Assembly: GCF_000376865.1 (NCBI RefSeq)
Contig: NZ_AQXQ01000012.1
Location: 620,001 to 684,000, forward strand
Length of the DNA: 64,000 bases
Source of the DNA: Thioalkalivibrio sp. ALJ7
Lineage (GTDB): Bacteria > Pseudomonadota > Gammaproteobacteria > Ectothiorhodospirales > Ectothiorhodospiraceae
Direction of reading: 5' to 3'
Shown here: positions 8,958 to 18,349 of the stretch, piece by piece
Position numbering within the stretch: the stretch's first letter is position 1
Layout of the letters: every line of letters begins with the position of its first letter
Program-made: the position numbers and the translations under genes
Notes under the pieces: generated by a model
What the model was told of the DNA's origin: nothing
Databases searched by the model: none
Seen by the model: the letters and a program-made list of their open reading frames with translations, nothing else

Positions 8958-9404
8958 TTACTCAAAGACCGCCGCGATCTGCGCCAGGCGCTGGCCGGCC
9001 GGGGTATCCCCCTTGCCGGCGGCCACGACCGCATCGCGGTAGCCGGTCACCAGTTCCGGCACCACGGCCGTCACCTGCTTGCGGCGCAGGCGGCCAGCGC
9101 CGGTGACCGGCCAGGTCGCGCGGAAGTCGCAGTTATCCAGCGCATCGCAGACCCACAGGCTCCATTCGTGCCGCGTCACGTCGATCTCGTGCTGGCGGAT
9201 CACCAGGCGATAGACATGCTCGGCATTCATGTCCGCCATACCCACCCCGGGGCCCACGTGCTCCACCTGCAGCTCGGCAGCGATCCGGTTGATCTCCTGC
9301 TCCAGGGCGGTCAGGGCCCGGTCCACCTCCGCGTTCAACGTACCGCCGGACTTGGCGGCGGCGGCCAGGGGACGGAGGGACTCGACTTCGAACTCGTGGC
9401 TCAT
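8958..9404 (-). CDS. Conserved-looking hypothetical protein
   Basis: A 148-residue soluble protein that I do not recognise. Start 9404 (MSHEFEVESL) is chosen; longer in-frame extension would run across the thiD start region. The N-terminal half is a predicted helical segment (LNAEVDRALTALEQEINRIA), followed by a beta-like part with HEIDVTRHEWSLWVCDALDN and a helical C-terminus. No signal peptide, membrane helix or known catalytic motif is seen. It is divergent from thiD with about 80 bp between starts, but nothing ties it to thiamine. Confidence 0.65.
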   Translation of the reverse strand: MSHEFEVESLRPLAAAAKSGGTLNAEVDRALTALEQEINRIAAELQVEHVGPGVGMADMNAEHVYRLVIRQHEIDVTRHEWSLWVCDALDNCDFRATWPVTGAGRLRRKQVTAVVPELVTGYRDAVVAAGKGDTPAGQRLAQIAAVFE

Positions 9405-9486
9405 GCTGCGTACACTCCCGGGATTCGGAACAGGAACGCCCCGGGGTGCCGGGGCGCGCGCAACCTTAGCACGGGAGCCCCCATTC

Positions 9487-10275
9487 ATGAATCATCCCCC
9501 GATCGCGCTGACCATTGCCGGCTCCGATCCCGGCGGTGGCGCGGGCCTGCAGGCCGACCTGACCACCTTCACCCGGCTGGGCGTCCACGGGGCCACGGCA
9601 GTGACCGCGATCACCGTGCAGGACACCCGCAACGTGGTGGACTTCACCGTGCTGCCGCCGGAGCAACTGCGCGCCCAAATCGAAGTCACCCTGGCCGACC
9701 TCAAGGTGGCGGCGATCAAGATCGGTATGCTGGGTTCGGTCGATAACGTCTCGTCGGTGTCCGCCTTGCTCGCCGCGCACCCGCATATCCCGGTGGTGCT
9801 GGACCCGGTCATGGTCGCCGGCGGCGGCGGGGCCCTGGCCACCGAGGCCGTGGTCGACGCCACCCGCGAGACCCTTCTGCCGCGCGCGACCCTGATCACC
9901 CCGAACGGCCCGGAGGCAGCCCGCCTCGCCCGCACCGAGGACGCCGCGCAATGGGGAGAACGACTGCGTCAGCTGGGCGCCCTTAACGTGCTGGTCACTG
10001 GCGGCCACGAGGGAAGCGAGGATGACCCCATCATCAACCACCTGTATCGCGAGGACGGGCACATGCGTCCCTTCGAACTGCCACGCCAGCCAGCGGGCTA
10101 CCATGGTTCCGGCTGCACCCTGGCCGCGGCGATCGCAGCGTTCCTGGCGCGTGGCCGCGACCTGGAACCCGCGGTGATCGAAGCCCAGGCGTTCATGAAC
10201 GACGCAGTCGCCCGTGGCTACGCCCCGGGTCGTGGCCAGCACGTCCCCAACCGGCTGTGTCCCAATGGCGACTAA
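9487..10275 (+). CDS. thiD: Hydroxymethylpyrimidine/phosphomethylpyrimidine kinase
   Basis: ThiD phosphorylates HMP and HMP-phosphate to HMP-diphosphate, the pyrimidine substrate of ThiE. The 262-residue product shows the ribokinase-like signature LTIAGSDPGGGAGLQADLTT at its N-terminus, KIGMLGS, the VLDPVMVAGGGG stretch and the C-terminal anion hole GSGCTLAAAIAAFLARG. The start 9487 agrees with other ThiD proteins. It overlaps thiE by 11 bp, so the two are co-translated; hemL follows in the same direction. No TPP riboswitch is evident in the short upstream region. Confidence 0.95.
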   Translation: MNHPPIALTIAGSDPGGGAGLQADLTTFTRLGVHGATAVTAITVQDTRNVVDFTVLPPEQLRAQIEVTLADLKVAAIKIGMLGSVDNVSSVSALLAAHPHIPVVLDPVMVAGGGGALATEAVVDATRETLLPRATLITPNGPEAARLARTEDAAQWGERLRQLGALNVLVTGGHEGSEDDPIINHLYREDGHMRPFELPRQPAGYHGSGCTLAAAIAAFLARGRDLEPAVIEAQAFMNDAVARGYAPGRGQHVPNRLCPNGD

Positions 10276-10909
10276 GACCCACTTCCCCCTGCGCGGGCTC
10301 TACTTCATCACCCCGGCGGTGCCCGAGGGCATGGACGCGCCCACCGCCCACCTTGGACATGCCGGTGCCGCGCTACGCGGCGGTGCATCCCTGATCCAGT
10401 TCCGCGACAAAACCCTGGTGGGCGATGAACGCGAGGCGATTGCCCGCGCACTGGTCGCCCTCGCCCACGCGCATGACGCGCGTTGCATCATCAACGACGA
10501 CACCGAGCTGGCCGCCCGCGTCCAGGCCGACGGTGTTCACCTGGGGCGCGACGACCCGGACCCGGTGGCCGCGCGCCACCGCCTCGGTCCCGACGCGGTG
10601 ATCGGCGTGTCCTGCTACAACGAACTGGAGCGCGCACGGGCCGCGCAGGCCGCCGGCGCCAGCTATGTCGCCTTCGGGACGATGTTCCCGTCCCCGACTA
10701 AGCCTGAGGCCGCACACGCCGGGCCGGACCTGATCCGACAGGCCCACTCCAAGCTAGCTCTACCGATCTGCGCGATCGGCGGGATCACCCCGGAAAATGC
10801 GGGCGAGGCCGTCGCAGCCGGAGCGGATCTTGTCGCGGTCATCCAGGGCGTCAGCGCCGCGCCCGATCCGGAGGCGGCCGCGCGACGGATAAGTGCGCTA
10901 TTCGACTGA
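10265..10909 (+). CDS. thiE: Thiamine-phosphate synthase
   Basis: ThiE joins HMP-diphosphate with the thiazole phosphate to give thiamine phosphate. The 214-residue TIM-barrel protein has the family motifs [53 protein letters not shown] and the C-terminal phosphate loop [12 protein letters not shown]. Start 10265 lies inside the end of thiD. The pathway partner upstream supplies its substrate. Confidence 0.95.
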   Translation: MATKTHFPLRGLYFITPAVPEGMDAPTAHLGHAGAALRGGASLIQFRDKTLVGDEREAIARALVALAHAHDARCIINDDTELAARVQADGVHLGRDDPDPVAARHRLGPDAVIGVSCYNELERARAAQAAGASYVAFGTMFPSPTKPEAAHAGPDLIRQAHSKLALPICAIGGITPENAGEAVAAGADLVAVIQGVSAAPDPEAAARRISALFD

Positions 10910-10997
10910 TCCTTTGCACCCGATCGCGGCCACCGCTAAGGTTGCCGGGCTTACCAATTCCACCGATCACGAACCCAGCGAAAACAGGAACACCGTC

Positions 10998-12275
10998 ATG
11001 CAGGAAACCGAGCGTCTGTTCGAGGCCGCCAAAGAGCACATCCCCGGGGGCGTGAACTCCCCGGTCCGCGCGTTCAAGGGCGTGGGCGGCACCCCGATCT
11101 TCATGGACCGCGCCAACGGCGCCTACATGTGGGACGCCGACGGCCAGCGCTACATCGACTACATCGGCTCCTGGGGCCCGATGGTCGCCGGCCACGCCCA
11201 CCCCGAAGTGATCGAGGCGGTGCGCGAGGCCTGCAACAACGGCCTGTCCTTCGGCTGCCCGACCCGGCTGGAGAACGACATGGCCGCGAAGGTCTGCGAA
11301 CTGGTGCCGTCGATGGACCTGGTGCGCATGACCAACTCGGGCTCCGAGGCCACGATGAGCGCGATCCGGCTGGCGCGCGGCTACACCGGGCGCGACCGCA
11401 TCGTGAAGTTCGAGGGCAACTACCACGGCCATGGCGACTCTCTGCTGGTGAAGGCCGGCTCCGGCGCCCTGACCCTCGGCCAGCCGAGCTCCCCGGGGGT
11501 GCCGAAGGAACTGGCCGCCCTGACCAGCACCCTCACCTACAACGACCCGGACGGCGTGCGTGCCTTCTTTGCGGAGAAGGGCGACGAGGTCGCCTGCATC
11601 ATCGTCGAGCCGATCGCCGGCAACATGAACTGCATCCCACCGGAACCCGGCTTTCTCGAAACCCTGCGCGAGGTCTGCGACCAGCACGGCGCGGTACTGA
11701 TCTTCGACGAGGTGATGACCGGCTTCCGCGTCTCGAAGAACTGCGCCCAGGGCTATCTCGGCGTCACCCCGGACCTGACCACGCTGGGCAAGATCATCGG
11801 CGGCGGCATGCCGGTGGGGGCCTTCGGTGGCAAGCGCGCGATCATGGAACACCTCTCGCCGCTGGGCCCGGTCTACCAGGCCGGCACCCTGTCCGGGAAC
11901 CCGATCGCGATGACCGCCGGGCTCAAGACCCTGGAGATCCTGACCCGTCCGGGCTTCCACGACGAACTGGAGCAGCGCACCAAGAAGGTCGTCGCGGGCT
12001 TCGAGGACGCCGCGCGCGAGGCCGGGCTCGCCCTGACCACCAACCAGGTGCCGGGCATGTTCGGCCTGTTCTTCTCGGACCAGAAGGTCACCGACTTCGC
12101 CGGGGCCACCGCCTGCGACACCGCCGCCTTCGGCCGCTTCTTCCACGCGATGCTGGGCGAGGGCATCTACCTGGCCCCTAGCGCCTTCGAGGCCGGCTTC
12201 ATGTCCAACGCCCACTCGGACGCGGACCTCGACGCCACCATCGAGGCCGCCCGCAAGTGCTTCAAGGCGCTCTGA
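10998..12275 (+). CDS. hemL: Glutamate-1-semialdehyde 2,1-aminomutase
   Basis: HemL, a PLP enzyme, converts glutamate-1-semialdehyde (made by HemA) to 5-aminolevulinate, the precursor of haem. The 425-residue product shows [18 protein letters not shown] at the N-terminus, [27 protein letters not shown] and the PLP lysine in [16 protein letters not shown]. Start 10998 follows AGGAA; the in-frame extension upstream lacks homology. It follows thiE by 88 bp, an order (thiD/thiE with hemL) common in gammaproteobacteria. A stable hairpin lies just downstream. Confidence 0.97.
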   Translation: MQETERLFEAAKEHIPGGVNSPVRAFKGVGGTPIFMDRANGAYMWDADGQRYIDYIGSWGPMVAGHAHPEVIEAVREACNNGLSFGCPTRLENDMAAKVCELVPSMDLVRMTNSGSEATMSAIRLARGYTGRDRIVKFEGNYHGHGDSLLVKAGSGALTLGQPSSPGVPKELAALTSTLTYNDPDGVRAFFAEKGDEVACIIVEPIAGNMNCIPPEPGFLETLREVCDQHGAVLIFDEVMTGFRVSKNCAQGYLGVTPDLTTLGKIIGGGMPVGAFGGKRAIMEHLSPLGPVYQAGTLSGNPIAMTAGLKTLEILTRPGFHDELEQRTKKVVAGFEDAAREAGLALTTNQVPGMFGLFFSDQKVTDFAGATACDTAAFGRFFHAMLGEGIYLAPSAFEAGFMSNAHSDADLDATIEAARKCFKAL

Positions 12276-12295
12276 GCGCGCTTTCTCCCCCCTGA

Positions 12296-12335
12296 ACAGT
12301 GGGCCGGCAACCCCAGCGGCTTGCCGGCCCACTGT
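12296..12335 (+). terminator. Hairpin after hemL
   Basis: A perfect 15-bp stem (ACAGTGGGCCGGCAA / TTGCCGGCCCACTGT) with a 10-nt loop lies 20 bp after the hemL stop and about 30 bp before the permease ATG. There is no U-tract, so termination may be partial, or the structure may protect the upstream mRNA. Confidence 0.55.
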
Positions 12336-12366
12336 GTCCTGACTCACGACCCGGCACCACGCACGA

Positions 12367-13185
12367 ATGATCGACACGCTCATCCAGTCACCGTTGGCGC
12401 TGGGGCTGCTATTTGTGCTTCTGGGGCTGGTCGCCGGTATCCCGGCCGGGATGTTCGGCATTGGCGGCGGGCTGATCCTGGTGCCGGTGTTCGTCGCGAT
12501 CTTCAGCCTGCTGGCCTTCGACTCGGCCAGCCTGGTGCAGCTCGCGGTCGGCTCCTCGCTGGGCGCGATCATCCCCACCGCGATCCTGTCGGCCCGCGCC
12601 CACCACCGCCGCGGCGGGGTGGACGGCACGGCCGTGCGGCGCCTGCTGCCGGGGATCATCGTCGGGGCCCTGCTCGGGGCCTGGCTGGCCACGCGCATCG
12701 ACTCCGACCACCTGGGGCGCATCTTCGGCGCCTTCGAGGTCGCGATCGGGATATGGATGCTGCTGAACGTTCAGCCGCCGAAGGCACCCGCGCCGAGACG
12801 CAGCATCTGGCTGGGCGGCGGCACCGTCATCGGGGCCATCTCCGCGCTGATCGGCATCGGCGGCGGCACGCTGACCACGCCGTTTCTGGTCAGCCAGGGG
12901 CTGGAACTGCGCCGGGCGATCGGCTCCGCCGCGGCCCTCGGCGTGCCGATCTCCATCGGCGCGAGCCTGGTGTTCGCCCTGCCGCAGTGGACCGACCCGG
13001 CCTACCAGGCGCCGGAGTGGGCGCTGGGTTACCTCTATCTCCCCGCCATCCTCGGCGTGGTGATCGGGACCGCCATCAGCGTGCGTGCAGGTGTCTGGGT
13101 CACTCATCACCTGCCCGTGGCCATCCTCCGCCGTGGCTTCGCCGGCGTGCTAATCCTCGCCGGCATCCTGATGCTCCTGCGCTAG
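12367..13185 (+). CDS. TauE/SafE-family anion permease
   Basis: An integral membrane protein of 272 residues with about eight hydrophobic helices in two repeats, each bearing the family glycine motif (GMFGIGGGLILVPV in the first half and GIGGGTLTTPFLV in the second). TauE/SafE proteins export sulfite, sulfoacetate and related organic anions, or other small substrates; the substrate here is unknown. It follows hemL in the same direction with a hairpin between, so it may be expressed partly by read-through. Its 3' side is a long repeat-filled non-coding region. Confidence 0.85.
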   Translation: MIDTLIQSPLALGLLFVLLGLVAGIPAGMFGIGGGLILVPVFVAIFSLLAFDSASLVQLAVGSSLGAIIPTAILSARAHHRRGGVDGTAVRRLLPGIIVGALLGAWLATRIDSDHLGRIFGAFEVAIGIWMLLNVQPPKAPAPRRSIWLGGGTVIGAISALIGIGGGTLTTPFLVSQGLELRRAIGSAAALGVPISIGASLVFALPQWTDPAYQAPEWALGYLYLPAILGVVIGTAISVRAGVWVTHHLPVAILRRGFAGVLILAGILMLLR

Positions 13186-13282
13186 CCCGCACGGCTCAGC
13201 GCTCCGCCGTGCGTGAACGGGCGGTTGTGGCATGGCGGTAGCTGCACCTATCTCGCAACTCAGTGTTTACCGTGGTTTTGTG

Positions 13283-14124
13283 CCGGTCGCCTGCCTTGTT
13301 GTGGCTAGGCATGGTTCGGCCTCGGGTGTTTATGTGCCTTCGGTCCGCATACTGCCGAGCGCTGACTCGCCAGCGCGCCGCGCCCGTTTTTGATCAACAA
13401 CGGGCTTTCTTGCTTGCCCAAGAAAGGACCCAAAGAAGGGCACCCGGATTTCGCCCAGGAACCTTGCTCCAGGGCCCTCGGGCCGGCGGCGCTGAACTCG
13501 CTGCGATGCGCTCCGCTCAGACATCCAGCGCCTCCTTCCGGCCCATCACGCCCTCCACGAGGGGCTCCATACGGGAGGCGAAGGTCAAGACAGAAGGTAT
13601 TCCGGCCCCACGACACCACAACGGGCATTGCCGCCCGAAAGCCCCCGGCGCCCGCTAGCGGGCGCGGCACGCCATGGCCAAAGGCCGAGCGTGCCCAAGA
13701 TGCTCGAAGACCTTGCCTTCATCCATTACCACGAACCTGTGGACCGCCGTTGTCTTGACCTTGACCCCCGTTGTCGTCGCGCCGAGTGGAGAGGGTTTTC
13801 GCGGGATTCAAGGCGCTGGATGTCTGAGCGGAGCCGAAGGCGCAGCGAGTTCAGCGCCGCCCGCGAAAACCCTCGGAGCGAGGGAAACCCCGGCCCGCAC
13901 AGCGGGCCGGGGTCGCGGCAGTCGGGCGTGTTTCTTGGGTACTTCTTTGCACGAGCAAAGAAGTACCTCGCGGCGCGCTGGCGAGTCAGCGCCAGGCAGT
14001 ATGCGGACCGAAAGCACCGTAAACACGGAGCCCAATCCAGGACCAGCCACCACGAGGCAGGCGGCGGACCGGAGGCACCGCAAACACCGGATGCCGAACC
14101 AGGACCAGCCACAAACAGACGGCG
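13283..14124. repeat. Long non-coding block of inverted and direct repeats
   Basis: The 956-bp gap between the convergent permease genes holds no believable gene. Long inverted arms are seen: 13341-13356 (CGGTCCGCATACTGCC) pairs exactly with 13995-14010, 13359-13382 pairs exactly with 13969-13992 (core CTGACTCGCCAGCGCGCC), and the segment near 13487-13534 (GGCGCTGAACTCGCTGCG to ACATCCAGCGCC) pairs imperfectly with 13811-13858. The outer right arm also repeats directly with a 61-bp period (14003-14063 and 14064-14124), and the left arm near 13283-13349 is an inverted copy of the same unit. It looks like a mobile-type dispersed intergenic repeat present as an opposed pair. Confidence 0.75.
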
Positions 14125-14141
14125 GGGGATCCCCCCAAAGG

Positions 14142-15083
14142 TCAGGCGATTAGATGGGTGGCGAGGGCGAACCACAGCGGCAGGGTGATCAGCGACAGCG
14201 CCGTCGTCAGCGTGACGGCCGCCGCATAGAGCCCGGTATCCAGCCGGAAGCGATCGCAAAAGACCAGCCCCAGGACCATCGCCGGCATCGCCGCCTCCAG
14301 CACCGACCCGACACCGGGCACCCCCTCAAGGCCGGTCCACAGCACCAACCCCAGCGCGAAGACGGGGGCCAGGATCAACTGCACGACCGCCACGACCGCC
14401 AGCGGGCGGGCATCCCGACCCCGAAAGCGGTTGAAGACCAGCGCCAGACCCAGCGAGAACAACATCAAGGGCGCCACGCTATCGGCGAGGAATCCGAGAA
14501 AGACATCCAGCCAATCCAGCAACGGGACGCCGGCCAGATTCAGGGACACGCCCACCACCGCCGCCCAGATCGACGGGACCGCCGCCAGCCCGCGCAACGG
14601 ACTCCCGCCACCATAAAGGCGCACCGCTTCGGGATCACCGTAGCGCCGCGCCAGGAGCACACCCAGCGTCAGTACCAGTGGCAGGCAGGCAAACAGGTCG
14701 TACTGAATTGCGACGGCGCGACCGGCCTCGCCAAACAGGCTGTCCAACACCGGGAGTCCGAGATAGGTGGCATTGGGCCAGGCCGCCGCCAGCAACATCG
14801 CCCCGATCGCCGCCCGCTCGGCCATGCAGACGCGACAAGCGAGCAGGGTAACGCCCACCATGGCCAGCACCGTGAGGCCGGCGACCAGAGCGATACGCAG
14901 GGAATCGAGCCCCAGTGGCGCGACCCAAAGCACCTGCAGGACCAGTGCGGGTAGCAGGAGATAGTAGACCAGAGTGGTCAGGACCCGCCGGGTGGTATCG
15001 GCATCCAGACCACCGGGCTGCAGGGCCCGCCAGACCACGCCAGCGACAATCAAGGCCCCCATCTGGGTCATCACGGTCAGCAT
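14142..15083 (-). CDS. AEC-family permease
   Basis: A 313-residue inner-membrane transporter of the auxin efflux carrier family. Ten or so hydrophobic helices are arranged as two halves, with the conserved polar helix LLAAAWPNATYLGLPVLDSLFG and the second-half helix VAPLMLFSLGLALVF. Bacterial members move malonate, malate or other organic anions, but the substrate here cannot be told. It is a single gene facing the repeat block on one side and upstream of it is a short region before the trxA terminator. Confidence 0.83.
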   Translation of the reverse strand: MLTVMTQMGALIVAGVVWRALQPGGLDADTTRRVLTTLVYYLLLPALVLQVLWVAPLGLDSLRIALVAGLTVLAMVGVTLLACRVCMAERAAIGAMLLAAAWPNATYLGLPVLDSLFGEAGRAVAIQYDLFACLPLVLTLGVLLARRYGDPEAVRLYGGGSPLRGLAAVPSIWAAVVGVSLNLAGVPLLDWLDVFLGFLADSVAPLMLFSLGLALVFNRFRGRDARPLAVVAVVQLILAPVFALGLVLWTGLEGVPGVGSVLEAAMPAMVLGLVFCDRFRLDTGLYAAAVTLTTALSLITLPLWFALATHLIA

Positions 15084-15197
15084 GATCGGCGTGCGTCCTT
15101 TCGCGGCTGAGACAGGGTGGCGGGTTCCGTTGGGGTACGAAGGGGATATCCGTCACGCAAGGCGTCATTCTACGAGGGTAGCCCGCACCCCACACGC

Positions 15198-15231
15198 AAA
15201 AACCCGGCGAGCGCGAGGCTCGACCGGGTTT
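15198..15231 (-). terminator. Intrinsic terminator after trxA
   Basis: On the minus strand AAACCCGGTCGAGC pairs with GCTCGCCGGGTTT and is followed by TT and GCG, about 50 bp after the trxA stop. The stem is strong and the T-tract short. It closes the minus-strand gene series that begins at argG. Confidence 0.75.
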
Positions 15232-15282
15232 GGTGGCGCAGGGAAAGTCGCCCTGCGCGGGAGTGCAGCGGTGCGGGTTCGC

Positions 15283-15672
15283 TTACGCGGCGCCGCCGGC
15301 CTGCTCCTGTTCCTGCTGCTGGCGAGCGACATCGGCGCGGACCTGCTCCATGTCCAGCTCGCGCACCTTGCCCAGCACCTCGTCCAGCTGACCGGCAGAG
15401 AGCACGCCAGGCTGCGAGAACACGATGATCTGTTCGCGGAAGATCATCAGGGTCGGGATGGAACGAATCTGGAACGCACCCGCGATGCCCTGCTCCTCAT
15501 CCGTGTTGATCTTGGCGAAGACCACGTCGGAGTGCTTTTCCGAGGCCTCTTCGAAGGTCGGGGCGAACTGCTGGCACGGCCCGCACCAGGGGGCCCAGAA
15601 GTCCATGATGACGATGTCATTCCCGGTAATGGTGGATTCGAAATTGTCCTGCGTGAGTTCCTGAACGGCCAT
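15283..15672 (-). CDS. trxA: Thioredoxin with C-terminal extension
   Basis: A cytoplasmic thioredoxin of 129 residues. The active site is FWAPWCGPC (Cys30, Cys33) and the cis-proline loop is IRSIPTLMIF. The core resembles the thioredoxins often annotated TrxA in this group, but the usual glycine-rich end motif is changed to VFSQPGVLSAGQLDEVL, and a Q/E-rich tail (RADVARQQQEQEQAGGAA) extends the protein about 20 residues past a normal thioredoxin. It lies after a 57-bp gap from the LON-domain gene and ends at a terminator. It may be a second thioredoxin rather than the main one. Confidence 0.85.
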   Translation of the reverse strand: MAVQELTQDNFESTITGNDIVIMDFWAPWCGPCQQFAPTFEEASEKHSDVVFAKINTDEEQGIAGAFQIRSIPTLMIFREQIIVFSQPGVLSAGQLDEVLGKVRELDMEQVRADVARQQQEQEQAGGAA

Positions 15673-15729
15673 GGTAGAGGCTCCGGTTAAGAATTTGATC
15701 CGAAACCTTAACAGCCCCGTCTCAGGGTT

Positions 15730-16332
15730 TCAGGATTTCGATGCTGCGAGCATGGCCGCTCGCAGGCGCTCCAGGCGCTCGATCGGGTCGTCTGCTTCCA
15801 GCAGTTGCTGCTTGACCTCGAGATCGATGGGGAGCAGTTCGGTCAGACGCGCCGCTACCCACGTGGAGTCGTCGAAACGGCGCTCGAGATGCGACCAGGG
15901 CGTGCCCAGCTGGTCCAGCAACCGCTCCAGGAGATCCGCCAGCGAGGCGTAATCGACCGGAAGACTCACCTCGGGATACTCCTGCAGGGGCTCCACATCG
16001 CCCAGCCACAGGCCGTCGTCGGCGCGCCGGGCGTTCTCGATCACGCGGCGCCCCTCACCCTTGACCAGGATGCCCAGCAAGCCATCGGGACGTTGGTCCC
16101 AGTCCACGATGACTGCCTCGGTACCCACGCCGTGGAAGCCCACGGAGGGATCGGTTTCGGACGGGGGTCCGCCGGACTCGGGTTGCGGTTCGGTGGCGAC
16201 GATGACAAAGCGGCCATCGTCACGCAGGCAGCGCCGGACCATGTCCAGGTAGCGGGTCTCGAAGATCCGCAGGGGCAGCAAGCCCTCGGGGAACAGCACC
16301 GTGTTCAGCGGAAACAGCGGCAACGTCGTCAT
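15730..16332 (-). CDS. LON substrate-binding domain protein
   Basis: A 200-residue stand-alone protein made of the N-terminal domain of Lon protease (PUA-like fold), lacking the AAA+ and protease parts. It begins with the family motif [22 protein letters not shown] followed by RYLDMV, then GVGTEAVIV and LVKGEGRRV. Such proteins are widespread in proteobacteria; their role is unproven, perhaps substrate or peptide binding. Its ATG overlaps the ubiX stop by 4 bp. Confidence 0.87.
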   Translation of the reverse strand: MTTLPLFPLNTVLFPEGLLPLRIFETRYLDMVRRCLRDDGRFVIVATEPQPESGGPPSETDPSVGFHGVGTEAVIVDWDQRPDGLLGILVKGEGRRVIENARRADDGLWLGDVEPLQEYPEVSLPVDYASLADLLERLLDQLGTPWSHLERRFDDSTWVAARLTELLPIDLEVKQQLLEADDPIERLERLRAAMLAASKS

Positions 16333-16964
16333 GCATCCTCTCCCGGCATCGGTGCCGTGCCCCAGCGCGGCACCAGGGCGTGCTCGACGTCAAGGTGATC
16401 CAGCACTCGCGCCACCATGAAATCGACCAGGTCGTCGATGGACTGCGGCCGATGGTAGAACGCCGGGTTCGCCGGCATCACCACCGCACCCATGCGCGCC
16501 AGGCGCAGCATGTTCTCCAGGTGGATCTCGGAGAAGGGCGTCTCGCGCACCACCAGCAGGAGCTTGCGGCGCTCCTTCAGGACGACGTCGGCGGCGCGCT
16601 CGATCAACCCGCGCGAGGCGCCGGTCGCGATCGCCGACACGGTTGCGGTCGTACAAGGGCACACCACCATCGCCTCCGGAACGGCCGAGCCACTGGCCAC
16701 CGGCGCAGTCCACTGTTCGGCGCCATAGCAGTGGATCTGCTCGGGGGCTGCCTGATAGCGCTCGCTGAAGTAGCGCGCGATCTCCACTGGGCGTCCTGGA
16801 ACCTCGAGATCGGTCTCCAGACCCAGCACCACTTGGGCCGGCTTCGACAGCATCAAGTGCACCTGGATCCCGGCCTCGACCAAACACTGCAACAGACGCA
16901 GGCCATAGGGCGCACCGGAGGCCCCGGTCAGGGCCAGAGAGATGCTGCGCGGGCGTTCGTTCAT
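16329..16964 (-). CDS. ubiX: Flavin prenyltransferase UbiX
   Basis: UbiX prenylates FMN to make the cofactor of UbiD-type decarboxylases, needed in ubiquinone synthesis. The 211-residue product starts with [20 protein letters not shown] (FMN site) and has [17 protein letters not shown] and [20 protein letters not shown], all typical of the family. It is slightly longer than usual at the C-terminus. It overlaps mpl upstream and the LON gene downstream by 4 bp each, so it is in the same transcript. ubiD is not in the window. Confidence 0.94.
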   Translation of the reverse strand: MNERPRSISLALTGASGAPYGLRLLQCLVEAGIQVHLMLSKPAQVVLGLETDLEVPGRPVEIARYFSERYQAAPEQIHCYGAEQWTAPVASGSAVPEAMVVCPCTTATVSAIATGASRGLIERAADVVLKERRKLLLVVRETPFSEIHLENMLRLARMGAVVMPANPAFYHRPQSIDDLVDFMVARVLDHLDVEHALVPRWGTAPMPGEDA

Positions 16965-18349
16965 ACGGGGGTTCCCTGCAGGGCATCAATCAGGCGCACA
17001 TGCAGCCCATCGAAGCCTCCGTTGCTCATGATCACCAGCGTATCGCCGGAGCGCACCGTGGCAAGAATCCCTTGCAACAAGGACTCGATATCGTGCGCCA
17101 CAACCAGGTTTTCACCCAGTTGCTGCTGCAAGACATCAGTCGACCAGTCGATCTCGGGGGCATGGTAAAGGTGTACGGCATCGGCCTGGGCCAGAGCCGC
17201 GCCCAGCGCATCGGCATGCACCCCCATGCGCATGGTGTTGGAACGCGGCTCCAGGATCGCCACCAGGCGGCCACCGACTGCGACCTGGCCGCGCAGCCCC
17301 TCCAGCGTCAGGCGGATCGCGGTGGGGTGATGGGCGAAGTCGTCGATCACCCGGACACCATCGATCTCGGCGCGCAGTTCCTGGCGTCGACGCACACCCA
17401 GAAAGCCGGGCAGCGCCGCAATCCCGGTCGTCAGCGGTACACCGGCGTGACGCGCCGCGGCCAGCGCGGCCAGGGCATTCGACAGGTTGTGCTGCCCGGT
17501 CAACGACCAGTCCACCCGGCCCTGCACCACGCCATCGGCCAGGACCTCAAAGGCCGAGGCCTCGGGGTTCAGGGCACGCGCGGCCAGCGCGGTGGGTGCG
17601 CCGGGATCCGGATCGGTACTCAGACGCTCCACCGGCGTCCAGCAGCCCATCTCCAACACCCGTTCCAGCGCCGCGTCGGCGGATGGCATCAGAATGCGCC
17701 CCTGCCCTGGCACCGTGCGCACCAAGTGGTGAAACTGACGCTCGATAGCGGCCAGATCGGGGTAGATGTCGGCATGGTCAAATTCGAGATTATTCAGAAC
17801 CAGGGTGCGCGGTCGGTAGTGCACGAACTTGGCGCGCTTGTCGAAAAAAGCACTGTCGTACTCGTCAGCCTCGATCACAAAGAAGGGGCTCTCGCCCAAG
17901 CGTGCGCTAACCCCGAAATTGCCCGGCACGCCGCCGATCAGGAAGCCGGGACTCATGCCCGCGTACTCCAGGATCCAGGCGAGCAGGCTGGCGGTGGTGG
18001 TCTTGCCGTGGGTACCGGCAACGGCCAGGACCCAGCGATCGCGCAGGAGGTGTTCGGACAGCCACTGCGGGCCCGAGGTGTAGTCCAGCCCGCGATCCAG
18101 CACCGCTTCGACAATCGGCATGCCGCGACGCATCACGTTGCCGACCACGACCGGACACTGCGCGGGCAGCGTCCCCGGGTCATGCCCCTCGTGATAGGGA
18201 ATCCCCACCTGCTCGAGCTGATCGCTCATGGGCGGATACAGCTTCTGGTCCGAGCCGGTGACCGCGTAACCTTGCGCCCGTGCCAGTTGGGCAAGACCGC
18301 CCATGAAGGTACCGCCGATACCGAGAACATGCAGGCGCCGGGTGCTCAC
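16961..18349 (-). CDS. mpl: UDP-MurNAc:L-Ala-gamma-D-Glu-meso-DAP ligase
   Basis: Mpl recycles murein tripeptide by ligating it directly to UDP-MurNAc. The 462-residue Mur-ligase has the N-terminal MurC-like loop [17 protein letters not shown], the ATP P-loop [15 protein letters not shown], the central [15 protein letters not shown] and the C-terminal domain with [11 protein letters not shown] and [14 protein letters not shown]. The [12 protein letters not shown] version separates Mpl from MurC. With anmK at the window start it indicates active peptidoglycan recycling. It overlaps its neighbours by 4 bp on both sides. Confidence 0.95.
   Translation of the reverse strand: MSTRRLHVLGIGGTFMGGLAQLARAQGYAVTGSDQKLYPPMSDQLEQVGIPYHEGHDPGTLPAQCPVVVGNVMRRGMPIVEAVLDRGLDYTSGPQWLSEHLLRDRWVLAVAGTHGKTTTASLLAWILEYAGMSPGFLIGGVPGNFGVSARLGESPFFVIEADEYDSAFFDKRAKFVHYRPRTLVLNNLEFDHADIYPDLAAIERQFHHLVRTVPGQGRILMPSADAALERVLEMGCWTPVERLSTDPDPGAPTALAARALNPEASAFEVLADGVVQGRVDWSLTGQHNLSNALAALAAARHAGVPLTTGIAALPGFLGVRRRQELRAEIDGVRVIDDFAHHPTAIRLTLEGLRGQVAVGGRLVAILEPRSNTMRMGVHADALGAALAQADAVHLYHAPEIDWSTDVLQQQLGENLVVAHDIESLLQGILATVRSGDTLVIMSNGGFDGLHVRLIDALQGTPV

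Noticed and set aside
9405-9486. TPP riboswitch before thiD
   Set aside because: Only about 80 bp, and the conserved CUGAGA and ACCUGA elements are not seen in order.
10851-12722. 623-codon minus-strand frame opposite hemL and the TauE permease
   Set aside because: A shadow of GC-rich codons; hemL on the other strand is certain.
13305-13670. Small open frames within the repeat block between the two permeases
   Set aside because: They follow the repeat arms in several frames on both strands, have no ribosome sites and no recognisable protein features.
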